A stretch of 56,781 nt of DNA from an uncultured Spirochaetales bacterium (GTDB lineage Bacteria > Spirochaetota > Spirochaetia > Sphaerochaetales > Sphaerochaetaceae). Where the stretch lies: assembly GCA_949295125.1 (NCBI GenBank), contig CASFJV010000042.1:1-56781 (forward strand), written 5' to 3'. The notes beneath the pieces are model-generated. The model ran no database searches. It saw only the letters and a program-made list of their open reading frames with translations, and was not told where the DNA came from. Of the stretch, positions 1-9,280 are shown one piece after another (the stretch's first letter is position 1; every line of letters begins with the position of its first letter). The translations under genes and the position numbers were made by a program.

Positions 1-121
1 AGGAGTATTTTGTCATGACTTAATGTTTGAAGAAATTCTTTGCTTCCCCACTTTTTTAAGATAAATTCAATCAGCAGAAGAAATGATATTTCTAAATTTC
101 TTTTTCTTATGCTTGACAGCT

Positions 122-755
122 ATGGACTAATAAAAAACAAGTCAAGAAAAACCGCTCATAAAGGAAGATAGCAGACAAGCTTGCCAACAACAGGACCCTT
201 GCGGCAAAGGACTGTGCCAGAAAGGATGGGAGGAACCCTGATGAAGTCGGACGCAGACGAAATGACAATGCTGATTCCAAGGCTGCGATACTCAGTCCGA
301 AGGCAAGTGAGGAACTTTCCGACATCCTCTCCATCGGCAATCATTCACTGATGAGAAAGAAGCTGGAAAACTTGTCTGAGGTGTATTCTGCTGTGGGAAT
401 CTCCCAGCTGACAAGGTTTACGAAAACGATAAGCAACAGAACAGGATGGATGGCATAGTTTCAAGGGCTCCCTTCCACATCAGCAGCGGGAAAATAGGGG
501 GGGGGTGAACGGCTTCATAAAAGCACTGAGAGAAGTGCCTTCGTCTACCAGAACTTCGATTATTTTGCATACCTCATCTGGAAGCATCTCCATAAGGATT
601 CTCTGTATGTCATGCCGTCATCTGAAGGTCTCAGGCGATCTTATTCAAGGAAGAAGCTTTACAACCATAAGCGTCTGATGAGACCGTTTTCAGGCGTCCT
701 GAGAACAGTAATAAGGAGGCCGCATGACATCCATATTACACGCCAGAAGATTTAG
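122..755 (+). pseudogene. Decayed ISL3-family transposase remnant
   Basis: No intact gene lies in the first 850 bases, but coding-like stretches can be read on the plus strand. One frame from about 158 to 457 reads a hydrophilic stretch ending ISNRTGWMA. A second pair of frames reads FHISSGKI, then (after a run of nine G at 497-505) VNGFIKALR, then after another shift near 528 SAFVYQNFDYFAYLIWKH, ending at the stop at 753-755. The order GKIxGVNxxIKxLRR.xxxYxxFDYF resembles the C-terminal end of ISL3-type (IS204/IS1001/IS1165) DDE transposases. At least two frameshifts plus in-frame stops make it a dead relic. I saw no terminal inverted repeats. The ISL3 assignment is from memory of the family motif. 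Confidence 0.5.
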
Positions 756-820
756 AACCCCAAAAAGAATATGCTCCAGGCTCAAAGCAACAAGGGGAAA
801 GAGTTTACTGCTGGAAAAGG

Positions 821-850
821 GAAAAAAGCCACGGGCGAACCGCCCGTAGC
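821..850 (-). terminator. Terminator of the hma/P-ATPase operon
   Basis: On the minus strand, ACGGGCG and CGCCCGT (847-841 and 837-831) form a 7-bp GC-rich stem with a 3-nt loop, followed by six U (827-822). It lies just past the stop codon of the P-type ATPase, as expected for an intrinsic terminator. Confidence 0.85.
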
Positions 851-861
851 AAAGTTTTCAT

Positions 862-2745
862 CTATAATTTTTTCACGAAGAGCGCCCTTATTGCATTAAG
901 CACTGCAATTACCATGACTCCGACATCTGCAAAGATCGCAAGCCACATATTCGCTATTCCAAGTGCTCCAAGGACAAGGCAGATAAACTTAATCCCGATT
1001 GCAATCACTATGTTCTGATAAACAATCCTCAGGCACTTCCTGCTTATCTTGATTGCCTTTGCAATCTTGAGCGGATCATCATCCATCAGGACCACATCTG
1101 CCGCTTCTATTGCAGCATCAGAGCCAAGGGCGCCCATGGCAATGCCAATATCCGAGCATTTGAGCACCGGGGCATCATTGATACCGTCCCCAACAAAGCA
1201 GAGCTTATCGTTCTTCCCTTCCCTCTTAAGGAGAGCCTCAACTTTTTCCACCTTATCCTGAGGAAGGAGATCGCTGTAGTACTCATCTATTGAAAGCTCA
1301 TCAGCAATGTGTGCTGCAGCCTTCCTGATGTCTCCTGTAAGCATTACGGTACGCTTTATTCCGATATTCTTCAGTTCGCTCACTGCAGCCCTGCTGTTCT
1401 TCTTTACGACATCAGAGATGACTATGTGGCCAGCATATTCACCATTTAACGCTACATGGACTATGGTTCCCGTACTATGGCATTCAATGGCATTCAGGCC
1501 CAAGCGGCTCATAAGCTTCTCATTTCCGCAAGCAACGCTTACGCCGTCAACGACAGCAGTAACGCCTTCCCCGCTGATTTCCCTAATCTCTTCAACCCTT
1601 CTCCTGTCAATTTCATAAGCATAGCGCTTCTGCAGGCTCTTGCTTATCGGGTGAGAAGAGGCAGATTCTGCATAGGCAGCATACTCAATAAGTTTCTCAT
1701 CCTCTATAGTGCTGTGATGAATTCCCACAACCTCAAAAACACCTTCAGTCAGAGTCCCAGTCTTGTCAAATACAACTGTTTTTGTCTTGGAAAGGGTTTC
1801 AAGATAGTTGGATCCCTTGATCAGAACTCCCTGGCTGCTGGCTCCTCCAAGACCTGCAAAGAATGAAAGCGGAATTGATATCACAAGTGCACATGGACAG
1901 CTGATGACGAGGAACGTCAATGCCCTGTAAACCCAGTCCTCCCATCCTGGATTATTTCCCAGCATGATATTCAAGATGGGTGGCAGCACAGCAAGGGCCA
2001 AAGCTGCAATACATACTGCGGGGGTATAGATTCTTGCGAACTTGGATATGAAATCCTCAGATTTAGATTTCCTCGAGCTTGCATTCTCAACAAGATCCAG
2101 GATGGTGGATACCGTTGATTCTCCGAATTCCTTTGTGGTCCTGACCTTCAGAAGGCCTGTAAGGTTTATGCTTCCGCTTATTACCTCATCTCCACATCTT
2201 ACATCACGGGGTAGGCTTTCCCCTGTCAGTGCACTCGTATTGAGTGTGGAACAGCCATCTGCAACAATGCCGTCAATAGGAACTTTCTCTCCAGGCTGGA
2301 TGACAATCAGGGAACCCGTCTCAACATCATCCGGGTCCACCCTCTCAAGCTTCCCATCCCTCTCTATATTTGCATAGTCAGGACGGATATCCATCAGATC
2401 TGTGATGTTCTTCCTGCTCCTTCCAACCGCATAGCTCTGGAAGAGTTCCCCAACCTGGTAGAAAAGCATTACGGCAACTGCTTCCGTGAAATCCCCGCTT
2501 TCTTCATAAAGGGCCAGTGCAATGGCTCCAACGGTTGCGGTTGCCATCAGGAAGCATTCATCAAATACCTGGCCATTAACTCTACCCCTGAAAGCCTTGA
2601 TCAGAATATCATAGCCAAGGATAAGGTATGGAATCATGTAAAGGGCAAAACGCAGCCATCCGCTAGATGGAATGAAATGGAGAACTGCCATCATGACAGC
2701 CGCTGCAATAATGCGCATCAGCATCATCCTCTGTTTCTTATTCAT
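862..2745 (-). CDS. Zn2+/Cd2+-type P1B-ATPase
   Basis: A 627-residue heavy-metal exporting P-type ATPase of the inner membrane. Visible motifs: TGES (174-177, actuator domain), CPC (283-285, transmembrane metal site), DKTGT with the phosphorylated aspartate at about 327, an SHP motif near 365, and GDGINDAP in the hinge. The last membrane segment has FADVGVMVIAVLNAIRAL, with the Asp typical of the ZntA/CadA (P1B-2) subgroup, so Zn/Cd/Pb is the likely cargo. It lacks an N-terminal metal-binding domain. That role is probably taken by the separate HMA protein encoded 12 nt upstream in the same operon. The metal preference is an inference from the membrane motif. Confidence 0.93.
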   Translation of the reverse strand: MNKKQRMMLMRIIAAAVMMAVLHFIPSSGWLRFALYMIPYLILGYDILIKAFRGRVNGQVFDECFLMATATVGAIALALYEESGDFTEAVAVMLFYQVGELFQSYAVGRSRKNITDLMDIRPDYANIERDGKLERVDPDDVETGSLIVIQPGEKVPIDGIVADGCSTLNTSALTGESLPRDVRCGDEVISGSINLTGLLKVRTTKEFGESTVSTILDLVENASSRKSKSEDFISKFARIYTPAVCIAALALAVLPPILNIMLGNNPGWEDWVYRALTFLVISCPCALVISIPLSFFAGLGGASSQGVLIKGSNYLETLSKTKTVVFDKTGTLTEGVFEVVGIHHSTIEDEKLIEYAAYAESASSHPISKSLQKRYAYEIDRRRVEEIREISGEGVTAVVDGVSVACGNEKLMSRLGLNAIECHSTGTIVHVALNGEYAGHIVISDVVKKNSRAAVSELKNIGIKRTVMLTGDIRKAAAHIADELSIDEYYSDLLPQDKVEKVEALLKREGKNDKLCFVGDGINDAPVLKCSDIGIAMGALGSDAAIEAADVVLMDDDPLKIAKAIKISRKCLRIVYQNIVIAIGIKFICLVLGALGIANMWLAIFADVGVMVIAVLNAIRALFVKKL

Positions 2746-2757
2746 TGTAAGCCAGCC

Positions 2758-2979
2758 TCACTTCAGGTAGATTTCTGCATCTGATTCGATTTTCTTGCAC
2801 TCTTTCACGACATTAGCCATTACAGCATCCCTGTCAGATCCGTCAGCAAATTCAACTATCATCTTCTGAAGCATAAAATTCACTATGCAGCTGTCAACAC
2901 CATCGATTTTCTTTGCGGCATTCTCCATCTTTGCGGCACATGCAGCACAGTCAACATCGATTCTGTAAGATTTCTTCAT
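2758..2979 (-). CDS. HMA-domain metallochaperone-like protein
   Basis: A 73-residue stand-alone heavy-metal-associated domain with the metal-binding motif CAAC at 12-15 (family form CxxC). It is the size of a CopZ-type chaperone. It precedes the P1B-ATPase by 12 nt on the same strand and is probably co-transcribed with it; since the ATPase has no such domain, this looks like the split-off N-terminal metal-binding module. A GAGGAGGAA Shine-Dalgarno stands 3 nt before the ATG. Alternative role: independent cytosolic metal buffer. Confidence 0.88.
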   Translation of the reverse strand: MKKSYRIDVDCAACAAKMENAAKKIDGVDSCIVNFMLQKMIVEFADGSDRDAVMANVVKECKKIESDAEIYLK

Positions 2980-3008
2980 ATATTCCTCCTCATACGTTAA
3001 AACATATG

Positions 3009-3026
3009 AACAATTGCTTAATTGTT
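3009..3026. promoter_or_regulatory. Putative metal-responsive operator palindrome
   Basis: AACAATT-GCTT-AATTGTT is a perfect 7-4-7 inverted repeat directly downstream of the -10 box of the metal-ATPase operon, where a bound repressor would block initiation. The flanking ATATGAACAATT resembles ArsR/SmtB-family operators. No ArsR gene is present in the window, so the cognate regulator is unknown. Confidence 0.55.
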
Positions 3027-3032
3027 GAATTA

Positions 3033-3061
3033 ATCATAATACCTGCCCCATTCCATGTCAA
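3033..3061 (-). promoter_or_regulatory. Promoter of the hma/P-ATPase operon
   Basis: On the minus strand, TTGACA (3061-3056), a 17-bp spacer and TATGAT (3038-3033) form a near-consensus sigma70-type promoter. Transcription would start at about 3026, inside the palindrome at 3009-3026. Confidence 0.75.
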
Positions 3062-3082
3062 TAGAATTTTTCACTTTCCTAT

Positions 3083-3110
3083 TTGCCTTGGCAGTTTTTC
3101 AATATAGAAT
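3083..3110 (+). promoter_or_regulatory. Promoter giving a leaderless mRNA (oxidoreductase gene)
   Basis: TTGCCT (3083-3088), a 16-bp spacer and TAGAAT (3105-3110); the ATG follows 7 nt later at 3118, which places the start codon at the predicted transcription start. Confidence 0.5.
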
Positions 3111-3117
3111 TGGAACT

Positions 3118-4107
3118 ATGTTCAAAGTTGGAATTATAGGATGCGGCAATATAGCCGCAACAATGGCAAAAACAGTAAATGATACAGAGGGTGCTGTACT
3201 CTATGCAGTTGCAGCAAGGAATAAGGAAAAAGCAGATAGCTTCGCATCAATATGGAAAGCAGAAAAAAGCTATGGAAGCTATGAGGAACTCTTTAATGAT
3301 GGGAATGTCGACCTTGTATATGTAGCGACTATTACAAGCCTGCATAAGGAGCACATGATCGCTGCCCTCAATGCCGGCAAGCCTGTACTCTGTGAAAAGT
3401 CATTCTGCGTCAATGCTGAAGAGGCAAAGGAAGTATTCGCGCTGGCAAAGAAAAAGAACCTTTTTGCAGCAGAAGCCATCTGGACACGCTATATGCCGGT
3501 CAGGAAACTGATAGACAGCATCATAGAAGACAGGACAATCGGACGCGTTACATCCATCACGGCAAACCTGGGCTACACAATCTCATCAAAGCCAAGGATC
3601 GCCCACCCGGAGATGGGAGGAGGTGCGATGCTCGACATCTCAGTCTACCCTATAAACTTCGCCCTGATGGCTATAAGGGACAGGAAAATCGTATCGCAGT
3701 CAGGAGTCTGCATAAAGAATGAATTCGGTGCGGACATAAGGGAGACAATGGACATGGTGAGTGAAGATGGAGTTGTGATCAGCATGTTCGCAGATACTGA
3801 GACCCTTTCAGACAGGAGGGGTATAATCTATGGAACTGATGGAAGGATTGAGGTGGACAACACGAACAATCCACTGAAAGTTGAAGTATTCACATTTGAT
3901 GGGAGGAAAGTGGAGAAAAAGGAGGAGCATAACCTGAGGCATTCATCAACTGGTTTTGAATATGAGCTGAAAGAAGCAATGAATGCCATCAGGAGTGGAA
4001 AGCTTGAAGCTGAGAGCATGAAATGGAAAGATACGCTCAATGTGCTCACTCTTATGGATAACTACAGGAAAGAGTGGAATGTGAAGCTTGGAAGCGAATT
4101 AAGCTGA
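3118..4107 (+). CDS. Gfo/Idh/MocA-family oxidoreductase
   Basis: A 329-residue NAD(P)-dependent dehydrogenase. The N-terminal Rossmann fold begins VGIIGCGNIA (residues 4-13), and the family motif GKPVLCEKSF carries the usual active-site Lys-Pro/Glu-Lys segment. The C-terminal half is the typical alpha/beta substrate domain. The open frame extends further upstream (63 nt), but homology starts at MFKVGIIGCG, so I take the ATG at 3118; it has no good Shine-Dalgarno and fits a leaderless transcript. The substrate is probably a sugar or cyclic polyol but cannot be read from the sequence. Its neighbours (LacI regulator, UMF1 transporter) are in the opposite orientation and give little help. Confidence 0.88.
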   Translation: MFKVGIIGCGNIAATMAKTVNDTEGAVLYAVAARNKEKADSFASIWKAEKSYGSYEELFNDGNVDLVYVATITSLHKEHMIAALNAGKPVLCEKSFCVNAEEAKEVFALAKKKNLFAAEAIWTRYMPVRKLIDSIIEDRTIGRVTSITANLGYTISSKPRIAHPEMGGGAMLDISVYPINFALMAIRDRKIVSQSGVCIKNEFGADIRETMDMVSEDGVVISMFADTETLSDRRGIIYGTDGRIEVDNTNNPLKVEVFTFDGRKVEKKEEHNLRHSSTGFEYELKEAMNAIRSGKLEAESMKWKDTLNVLTLMDNYRKEWNVKLGSELS

Positions 4108-4142
4108 TCTCAGAGCTTGAAGACACATAGGGACCCCAGATG

Positions 4143-5117
4143 CTAAGTGGTTTCCCTCAGAACAAGAAGAGGCGGGAAAACGATTTCCTTTTCCACCTCT
4201 TCTTTTTTCAGCATTCTCAGCAGCACATCCGCACACTTTTCAGAAAGTTCATTGAGGCGGGAATCTATTGAACTGAGTTTCGGGTTTGAAATGAAAGAAT
4301 ATGGGCTGTTGTCAAAACCAATGAGGGATAGCCTTCCAGGAATATCCAGCCCAAGGTCCAGGGCAGCCCTCACACCGCCAAGAGCCAGTATGTCCACAGC
4401 ATAGATTATTCCGTCTATGTCCTGATCTTCACTTAAAAGGCGCCTGGTTGCCTCATATCCTCCCTCATAGCTGTCTTCTGCTCCATCGACTATAATTGCC
4501 CTCTCCCCCAGAGCCTGCTTATAGCCTTCTATCTTGAGCATATTTGATGGAGTGCTGCTGCTGTTGATGAAAGCTATCCTCTTTTTACCTCTCTCAATAA
4601 GGTATGATGCCGCATCAAATGCCCCTTTCCTGTCATCTGCAAGTATCTCAGCTGAACCTGGCATTCCCAGCCTGCCGTTCTCTATTACGAAAGGAAGTTC
4701 CCCAAGATACTTACTGATTGCTTCTTTTACAAGAGCATTGGCAAATGCTGAACCTATCAGGATGAAGCCATCCACCCTCCTCTCAGAAAGAGATTTAATG
4801 GAAGATGCCATCTGAGATGGATCCGATCCTGTATTCATGATGATCGAGCAGTAGCCTGAAGAGAGCATCTTGCGCTCTATTATATATGCCCCCTCTGAAT
4901 AGTGAAGGTTACGGATATCCGAAATGAGTATGCCTATCATCATGGAGCTTCTATTCACAAGCCCCCTGGCCTGTGCAGAGACAGAGAAATCATATTTTGC
5001 CAGGATTTCCCTTACCTTTATCCTGGTGCTTTCCTTGATTCCAGGACGGTCATTAATCACCCTCGATACTGTTGCTGCCGATACTCCAGCCTCTTCTGCT
5101 ATGTCATAGATAGTCAC
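4143..5117 (-). CDS. LacI-family transcriptional regulator
   Basis: A 324-residue LacI/GalR-type regulator. The N-terminal helix-turn-helix reads TIYDIAEEAGVSAATVSRVI, followed by the hinge helix, and from about residue 60 a periplasmic-binding-protein-like effector domain (IGILISD, near the C-terminus DGIIYAVD and LIGFDNSPYSF). The start is a GTG at 5117 with an upstream GGAG. It is downstream of the UMF1 transporter gene on the same strand, separated by a terminator. The effector is unknown; a sugar is usual for the family. Confidence 0.9.
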   Translation of the reverse strand: MTIYDIAEEAGVSAATVSRVINDRPGIKESTRIKVREILAKYDFSVSAQARGLVNRSSMMIGILISDIRNLHYSEGAYIIERKMLSSGYCSIIMNTGSDPSQMASSIKSLSERRVDGFILIGSAFANALVKEAISKYLGELPFVIENGRLGMPGSAEILADDRKGAFDAASYLIERGKKRIAFINSSSTPSNMLKIEGYKQALGERAIIVDGAEDSYEGGYEATRRLLSEDQDIDGIIYAVDILALGGVRAALDLGLDIPGRLSLIGFDNSPYSFISNPKLSSIDSRLNELSEKCADVLLRMLKKEEVEKEIVFPPLLVLRETT

Positions 5118-5169
5118 TCAACATTCTCCGTAATCGATTGCATTATACTTTACAAGGGAATATTATGCA

Positions 5170-5200
5170 AAAGAAAATGCAACTCCATAAGAAGTTGCAT
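5170..5200 (-). terminator. Terminator between UMF1 transporter and lacI-type gene
   Basis: On the minus strand ATGCAACT (5200-5193) pairs with AGTTGCAT (5184-5177) around an 8-nt loop and is followed by TTTCTTTT. It follows the transporter stop codon and precedes the regulator start, so the two genes are probably separate transcription units. Confidence 0.75.
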
Positions 5201-5208
5201 CAGCCTAC

Positions 5209-6483
5209 CTAGCGGTTTGTAAAAGCCTCTATCTCCTTTTTCGCCTCGCTCTCATCCACCTTCCTAAGCAGGATGAAACCAGCTATGAAAAGAATTATGA
5301 GAGATACGATTCCATATCTCTGCTCGCCAGTTATCAGCGTGACAATTCCAACAAGGAATGGCCCTATTATAGCTGCAAATTTTCCAAGCATATTGAAGAA
5401 GCCATTGAATTCTGATGAGTTCTCTTTTGGAATAAGCCTTGTATAATAGCTTCTTGAAAGAGCCTGTATGCCGCCCTGGAAAAGGCCGATGGCACAGGCA
5501 AGGATATAGAACTGGCTGACATGGTTCATAAAGAATCCTATGATGGCAATCACGGCATAGGCACCAATTGCAATCAGGATGGCCTTCTTCACACCGATCT
5601 TCTTTCCCAGCATGTTATAAAGTATTGCAGAAGGGAATGCGACAAACTGCGTGATCAGAAGTGCCACAATCAGGCTTTCAGATGGGAAGCCAAGGGCAGT
5701 ACCATAATCTGTTGCCATCCTTATGATAGTGTCAACACCATCTATATAGCACCAGTATGCAACAAGGAAAATTGCCGTATTCTTCAGGTTCTTAAGGCTC
5801 TTCAGAGTGTCCTTGATCTGACCAAAACCATCCCTGACTGCATCCTTAAGGGCAACGCTCTCACCTTTTTCCTCTTTTACGAAAACAGCAACGGGAATTG
5901 TGAAGGCAATCCACCAGATTCCTACCATGACAAAGCTGATCCTTATTGCTGTTGGGCCATCAGGTATGCCGAATGCCTGAGGCATCAGGTACATCACGAC
6001 ATTCAGAAGGAACAGAAGTCCTCCTCCAATATAGCCAAGCGCATAGCCGAGAGAAGATACGAAATCGACCTTCTTTGGGCTTGCAACTGTTGTAAGCATG
6101 CTGTCATAGAACGAGTTTGCACTTGCAAAGCCGATATTGGCAAATAAGTAAAGAACTACAGCAACAGGCCATGCCCCCATCTTTACAAACCACAGGGCGC
6201 CAGTCATAACAGCCCCTAGGAACGCAAAGAAGATCAGGAGCTTTTTCCTGTAGCTTCCCCTGTCTGCAATAGCCCCGATAACAGGAGCCATGGCTGCAAC
6301 CAAAATGCTTGAAAGGCTGTTTGCAAGCCCTAAATAGAACGTGCTTGTGGCACTCTCTGAGCCATAAGCCCAGTACTGAGAAAAGAAAATCGGGAAAAAA
6401 GCAGCCATCACTGTAGTTGCAAAAGCTGAATTTGCCCAGTCATATAATGCCCATGAAATAATCTCTTTTTTACTGTCCTGCAT
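5209..6483 (-). CDS. UMF1-family MFS transporter
   Basis: A 424-residue membrane protein with about 12 hydrophobic segments. The opening ISWALYDWANSAFATTVMAA is the hallmark of UMF1/Atg22-type MFS transporters. The start is placed at the ATG at 6483 (MQDSKKEI), because GGAGAG stands 5 nt upstream; the open frame extends 15 codons further without a better signal. Family members are annotated only as MFS permeases with uncertain substrates. The gene downstream encodes a LacI-family regulator. Confidence 0.87.
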   Translation of the reverse strand: MQDSKKEIISWALYDWANSAFATTVMAAFFPIFFSQYWAYGSESATSTFYLGLANSLSSILVAAMAPVIGAIADRGSYRKKLLIFFAFLGAVMTGALWFVKMGAWPVAVVLYLFANIGFASANSFYDSMLTTVASPKKVDFVSSLGYALGYIGGGLLFLLNVVMYLMPQAFGIPDGPTAIRISFVMVGIWWIAFTIPVAVFVKEEKGESVALKDAVRDGFGQIKDTLKSLKNLKNTAIFLVAYWCYIDGVDTIIRMATDYGTALGFPSESLIVALLITQFVAFPSAILYNMLGKKIGVKKAILIAIGAYAVIAIIGFFMNHVSQFYILACAIGLFQGGIQALSRSYYTRLIPKENSSEFNGFFNMLGKFAAIIGPFLVGIVTLITGEQRYGIVSLIILFIAGFILLRKVDESEAKKEIEAFTNR

Positions 6484-6572
6484 ATTCTCTCCGTACTTCA
6501 GAATAACGGAATAAGGTAAAAACTTCATTACGAATTTTTATCTTTTAGGGAAATTCTGCTATTATTTATTTT

Positions 6573-7985
6573 ATGAATTACGCAAAATCTATCCTCTGGT
6601 ATGATCTTGAGACATTTGGGCTGAATCCCCATGTTGACAGGATCGCACAGGCAGCTTTCATCAGAACTGACCTTGAGCTGAACATCATTGAAGAACCGCA
6701 GATCCTATATGCAAAACTCACTGATGACTACCTTCCTAATCCGGAAAGCGTGATCATCACAGGCATTACCCCGCAGTTTGTAAATGAACATGGCATCGAT
6801 GAATATGATTTCATCAGGAGAATCAATGATATGTTCATGGTTCCAGGAACAGTCGGAGCGGGCTTTAACAGCATAAACTTTGATGATGAATGCATCAGGA
6901 CAACACTGTACCGCAATCTTTTTGATCCTTATCAGAGGGAGTACAAGGAAGGAAGAAGCCGCTGGGACATCATGAACCTTGTACGCGCGACTAAGGATCT
7001 CAGGCCAGATGGGATTGAGTTCTCCAAAAAGAATCCGGAGACAGGATACACAAGCTTCAAGCTGACTGACCTGACGGAGGAAAACCATATAGAGCAGGAA
7101 GGTGCACATGATGCCCTGGTTGATGTCCGAGCCACAATTGAAGTTGCAAAGCTGATAAAAACCAGGCAGCCAAGGCTTTATAACTATGCGTTCACTAACC
7201 GTTTCAAGAATAATGTCTGGGCTGTCATGAACCTTTATAAGCATGAGCCCGTGCTGCATACCAGCGCAATGTATGTTTCAGAAAGAGGAAACACGCACCC
7301 CATCCTTCCCCTCATGGCAAACAAGGACAAGGGCAATGAGATCTACTGTTTTGACCTGACAAAGGAGATTCCGAAGAGCCTTGACGGCTATGAAGACCTC
7401 AGGGATGCCGGCATAGTGAAAGTCATGGCAAACAAGTGCCCGTTCGTAGCTGATCTTGCAGTGCTCGACAAAAGGAGCGAGCAGAGGCTTGGCTTCACAA
7501 AGGAAGAAGTGAGGAAGAAAGCAGAGGAGATCAGGAAAAACCACCGTTACCTTTTTGACATAAGCAAGGAGATAGGAAAGAAAAAGGAATATGAGGCAGA
7601 AACTGACTGCGATTACACAATCTATGACAGGTTCATGAGCGATGCAGACAGGGACAAGCTGAACAGCATAAGGGATCTTGATCCCAGGGAGAAGCTCAAA
7701 AGCGGAGAATACAATTTTGAAGATGAGAAATACCATAAGATGCTGTGGCGCATGGTAGCAAGGAACTGGCCTGAAGTCCTCTCGGAGAAAGAGAAAAGCC
7801 AGTGGAAAAATTTCTGCGCTTCCAGGCTGATCAATCCACCAAGCAAATACTCCCGACCTCTTGAACTTTACATGAGAGAGTGCCAAGAGAAGATGAACAG
7901 CATTGAAGTCGGGCCAAAGGATAAGCTTCTCTATAAGGAGCTCTATGACTATGGAAAGGATTTGGAAAGGAGAATACTAGCTTAA
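6573..7985 (+). CDS. sbcB: Exodeoxyribonuclease I
   Basis: A 470-residue DEDDh 3'-5' single-strand DNA exonuclease, close to the 475 residues of E. coli ExoI. The catalytic set is D11, E13 (YDLETFG), D104 (INFDDE), H179 and D184 (GAHDALVD). The spacings E13-D104 (91) and H179-D184 (5) equal those in the E. coli enzyme. The C-terminal SH3-like and helical extension is present (ends LYDYGKDLERRIL). Role: mismatch-repair excision and recombination end processing in the cytosol. A TATTAT box (6560-6565) ends 7 nt before the ATG and there is no Shine-Dalgarno, so the message may be leaderless. The 3' end overlaps the convergent AI-2E transporter gene by 9 nt. Confidence 0.95.
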   Translation: MNYAKSILWYDLETFGLNPHVDRIAQAAFIRTDLELNIIEEPQILYAKLTDDYLPNPESVIITGITPQFVNEHGIDEYDFIRRINDMFMVPGTVGAGFNSINFDDECIRTTLYRNLFDPYQREYKEGRSRWDIMNLVRATKDLRPDGIEFSKKNPETGYTSFKLTDLTEENHIEQEGAHDALVDVRATIEVAKLIKTRQPRLYNYAFTNRFKNNVWAVMNLYKHEPVLHTSAMYVSERGNTHPILPLMANKDKGNEIYCFDLTKEIPKSLDGYEDLRDAGIVKVMANKCPFVADLAVLDKRSEQRLGFTKEEVRKKAEEIRKNHRYLFDISKEIGKKKEYEAETDCDYTIYDRFMSDADRDKLNSIRDLDPREKLKSGEYNFEDEKYHKMLWRMVARNWPEVLSEKEKSQWKNFCASRLINPPSKYSRPLELYMRECQEKMNSIEVGPKDKLLYKELYDYGKDLERRILA

Positions 7986-9086
7986 GCTGCTTGAGAAGCT
8001 TGACTCCCTCTTATTGAGCCTCTTTTCTGCGTCCTCGCTCACAAAGGCCACGATAAGGGCTACAGTAGGAACTGCGATAAGCATGCCTACCACCCCGCCA
8101 AGTGCGCCGCCAATTGTAATTGCAGCAAGGACCCAGATTCCTGGAAGGCCAACTGATGATCCTACAACACGCGGATAGATAACATTGTTCTCTGTCTGCT
8201 GGAGAATAAGGATGAATACCAGGAACCCAAGAGCCTTGAAAGGGCTTATTGGGAATATCATGATAGCCCCTACTATTGCGCCAATCCACGCCCCTGCAAT
8301 CGGAATCAGTGCTGTAACTCCGATCAGTGCCCCAACTGCAGGCGCATATGGAATCCTGAGGATGAACATTCCAAATCCTGCAAGCGATCCAAGTATAATG
8401 GCCTCTGTAACCTGCCCGATGAAGAAACTCTTATATATCCTGTTTGCCTTTGCAAGGATTGCCAGTGCATTATCGCTCCTCTTGCGGCCAAGGTATGCAT
8501 TCATAAGGCGGCAGAACCCTTTAAGTATCTTTTCCTTGCCTGCAAGCATGTAAATGGCAAATGCAAGTGCAAGCACAAAGGAAACAAAGAGTCCGACAAT
8601 GGAACCGACCACAGAGAAGATCGTCCCGACAATCTCATCCTGCTTGTCAGTAAGGAATGACCTCAGGTTCTCCAGCGGCTTCAGATACTCATTCAGCCCT
8701 TCTATATATGGGTCAAGCTCATCCGGAGCATGCTCTGTAAGGTCAGAAAGGAATATAGGAATACTGTTTATAAGAAGCCCGACTGATTCAATGAACCTTG
8801 GTATGATGTATGAGAATATTACGGCAACAATGACAACCATTATGATGATGGATGAAAGGATGGAAAGCACCCTTCTGCCCTTTTTCACACCTGAAAATAC
8901 CCTCTTCTCCAGAAACGACATCGGGATGTTAAGCACGTAAGCCATGGCAGCTCCAATCACAATTGAAGTGAATGCTGATATGAAATTGCCGAGGAATGTC
9001 TCAATGACATGGTAATATCTCACAGCAAGGAACAGCAGGAAAACTATAATTGCAGAAAATATAATATTCTTCTTAAACGTGCTCAT
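7977..9086 (-). CDS. AI-2E family transporter (UPF0118)
   Basis: A 369-residue polytopic membrane protein of the AI-2E/PerM family. It has N-terminal hydrophobic hairpins, a soluble loop in the middle (about 110-160) and the family's C-terminal segment (LGSLAGFGMFILRIPYAPA, ENNVIYPRVVGSSVGL). Members have been linked to autoinducer-2 export or Na+/H+ antiport; the substrate here is not known. I chose the ATG at 9086 over the in-frame TTG at 9104. A TATTAT box (9099-9094) lies 7 nt upstream of the ATG with no Shine-Dalgarno. Confidence 0.9.
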   Translation of the reverse strand: MSTFKKNIIFSAIIVFLLFLAVRYYHVIETFLGNFISAFTSIVIGAAMAYVLNIPMSFLEKRVFSGVKKGRRVLSILSSIIIMVVIVAVIFSYIIPRFIESVGLLINSIPIFLSDLTEHAPDELDPYIEGLNEYLKPLENLRSFLTDKQDEIVGTIFSVVGSIVGLFVSFVLALAFAIYMLAGKEKILKGFCRLMNAYLGRKRSDNALAILAKANRIYKSFFIGQVTEAIILGSLAGFGMFILRIPYAPAVGALIGVTALIPIAGAWIGAIVGAIMIFPISPFKALGFLVFILILQQTENNVIYPRVVGSSVGLPGIWVLAAITIGGALGGVVGMLIAVPTVALIVAFVSEDAEKRLNKRESSFSSSLS

Positions 9087-9280
9087 CTGGAATATAATAT
9101 ACAACTTTTGTTAAATAATCATCAAAGAACATACAAGGTCATACACAAATTTCCCATCTTTCTATCTCATTCTCCATAGTTTCAGATGTTCATAATCCCT
9201 TAAGCGCTGGCTACCTCCGTTTTTCCGCTCCCCTATTCATAATGATTGAAATTCCATTATAATTGCCGAAGGAGTAATGA

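Noticed and set aside
5521..6147. 208-codon open frame opposite the UMF1 transporter
   Set aside because: Cysteine- and histidine-rich antisense translation of a clear membrane protein; a shadow frame.
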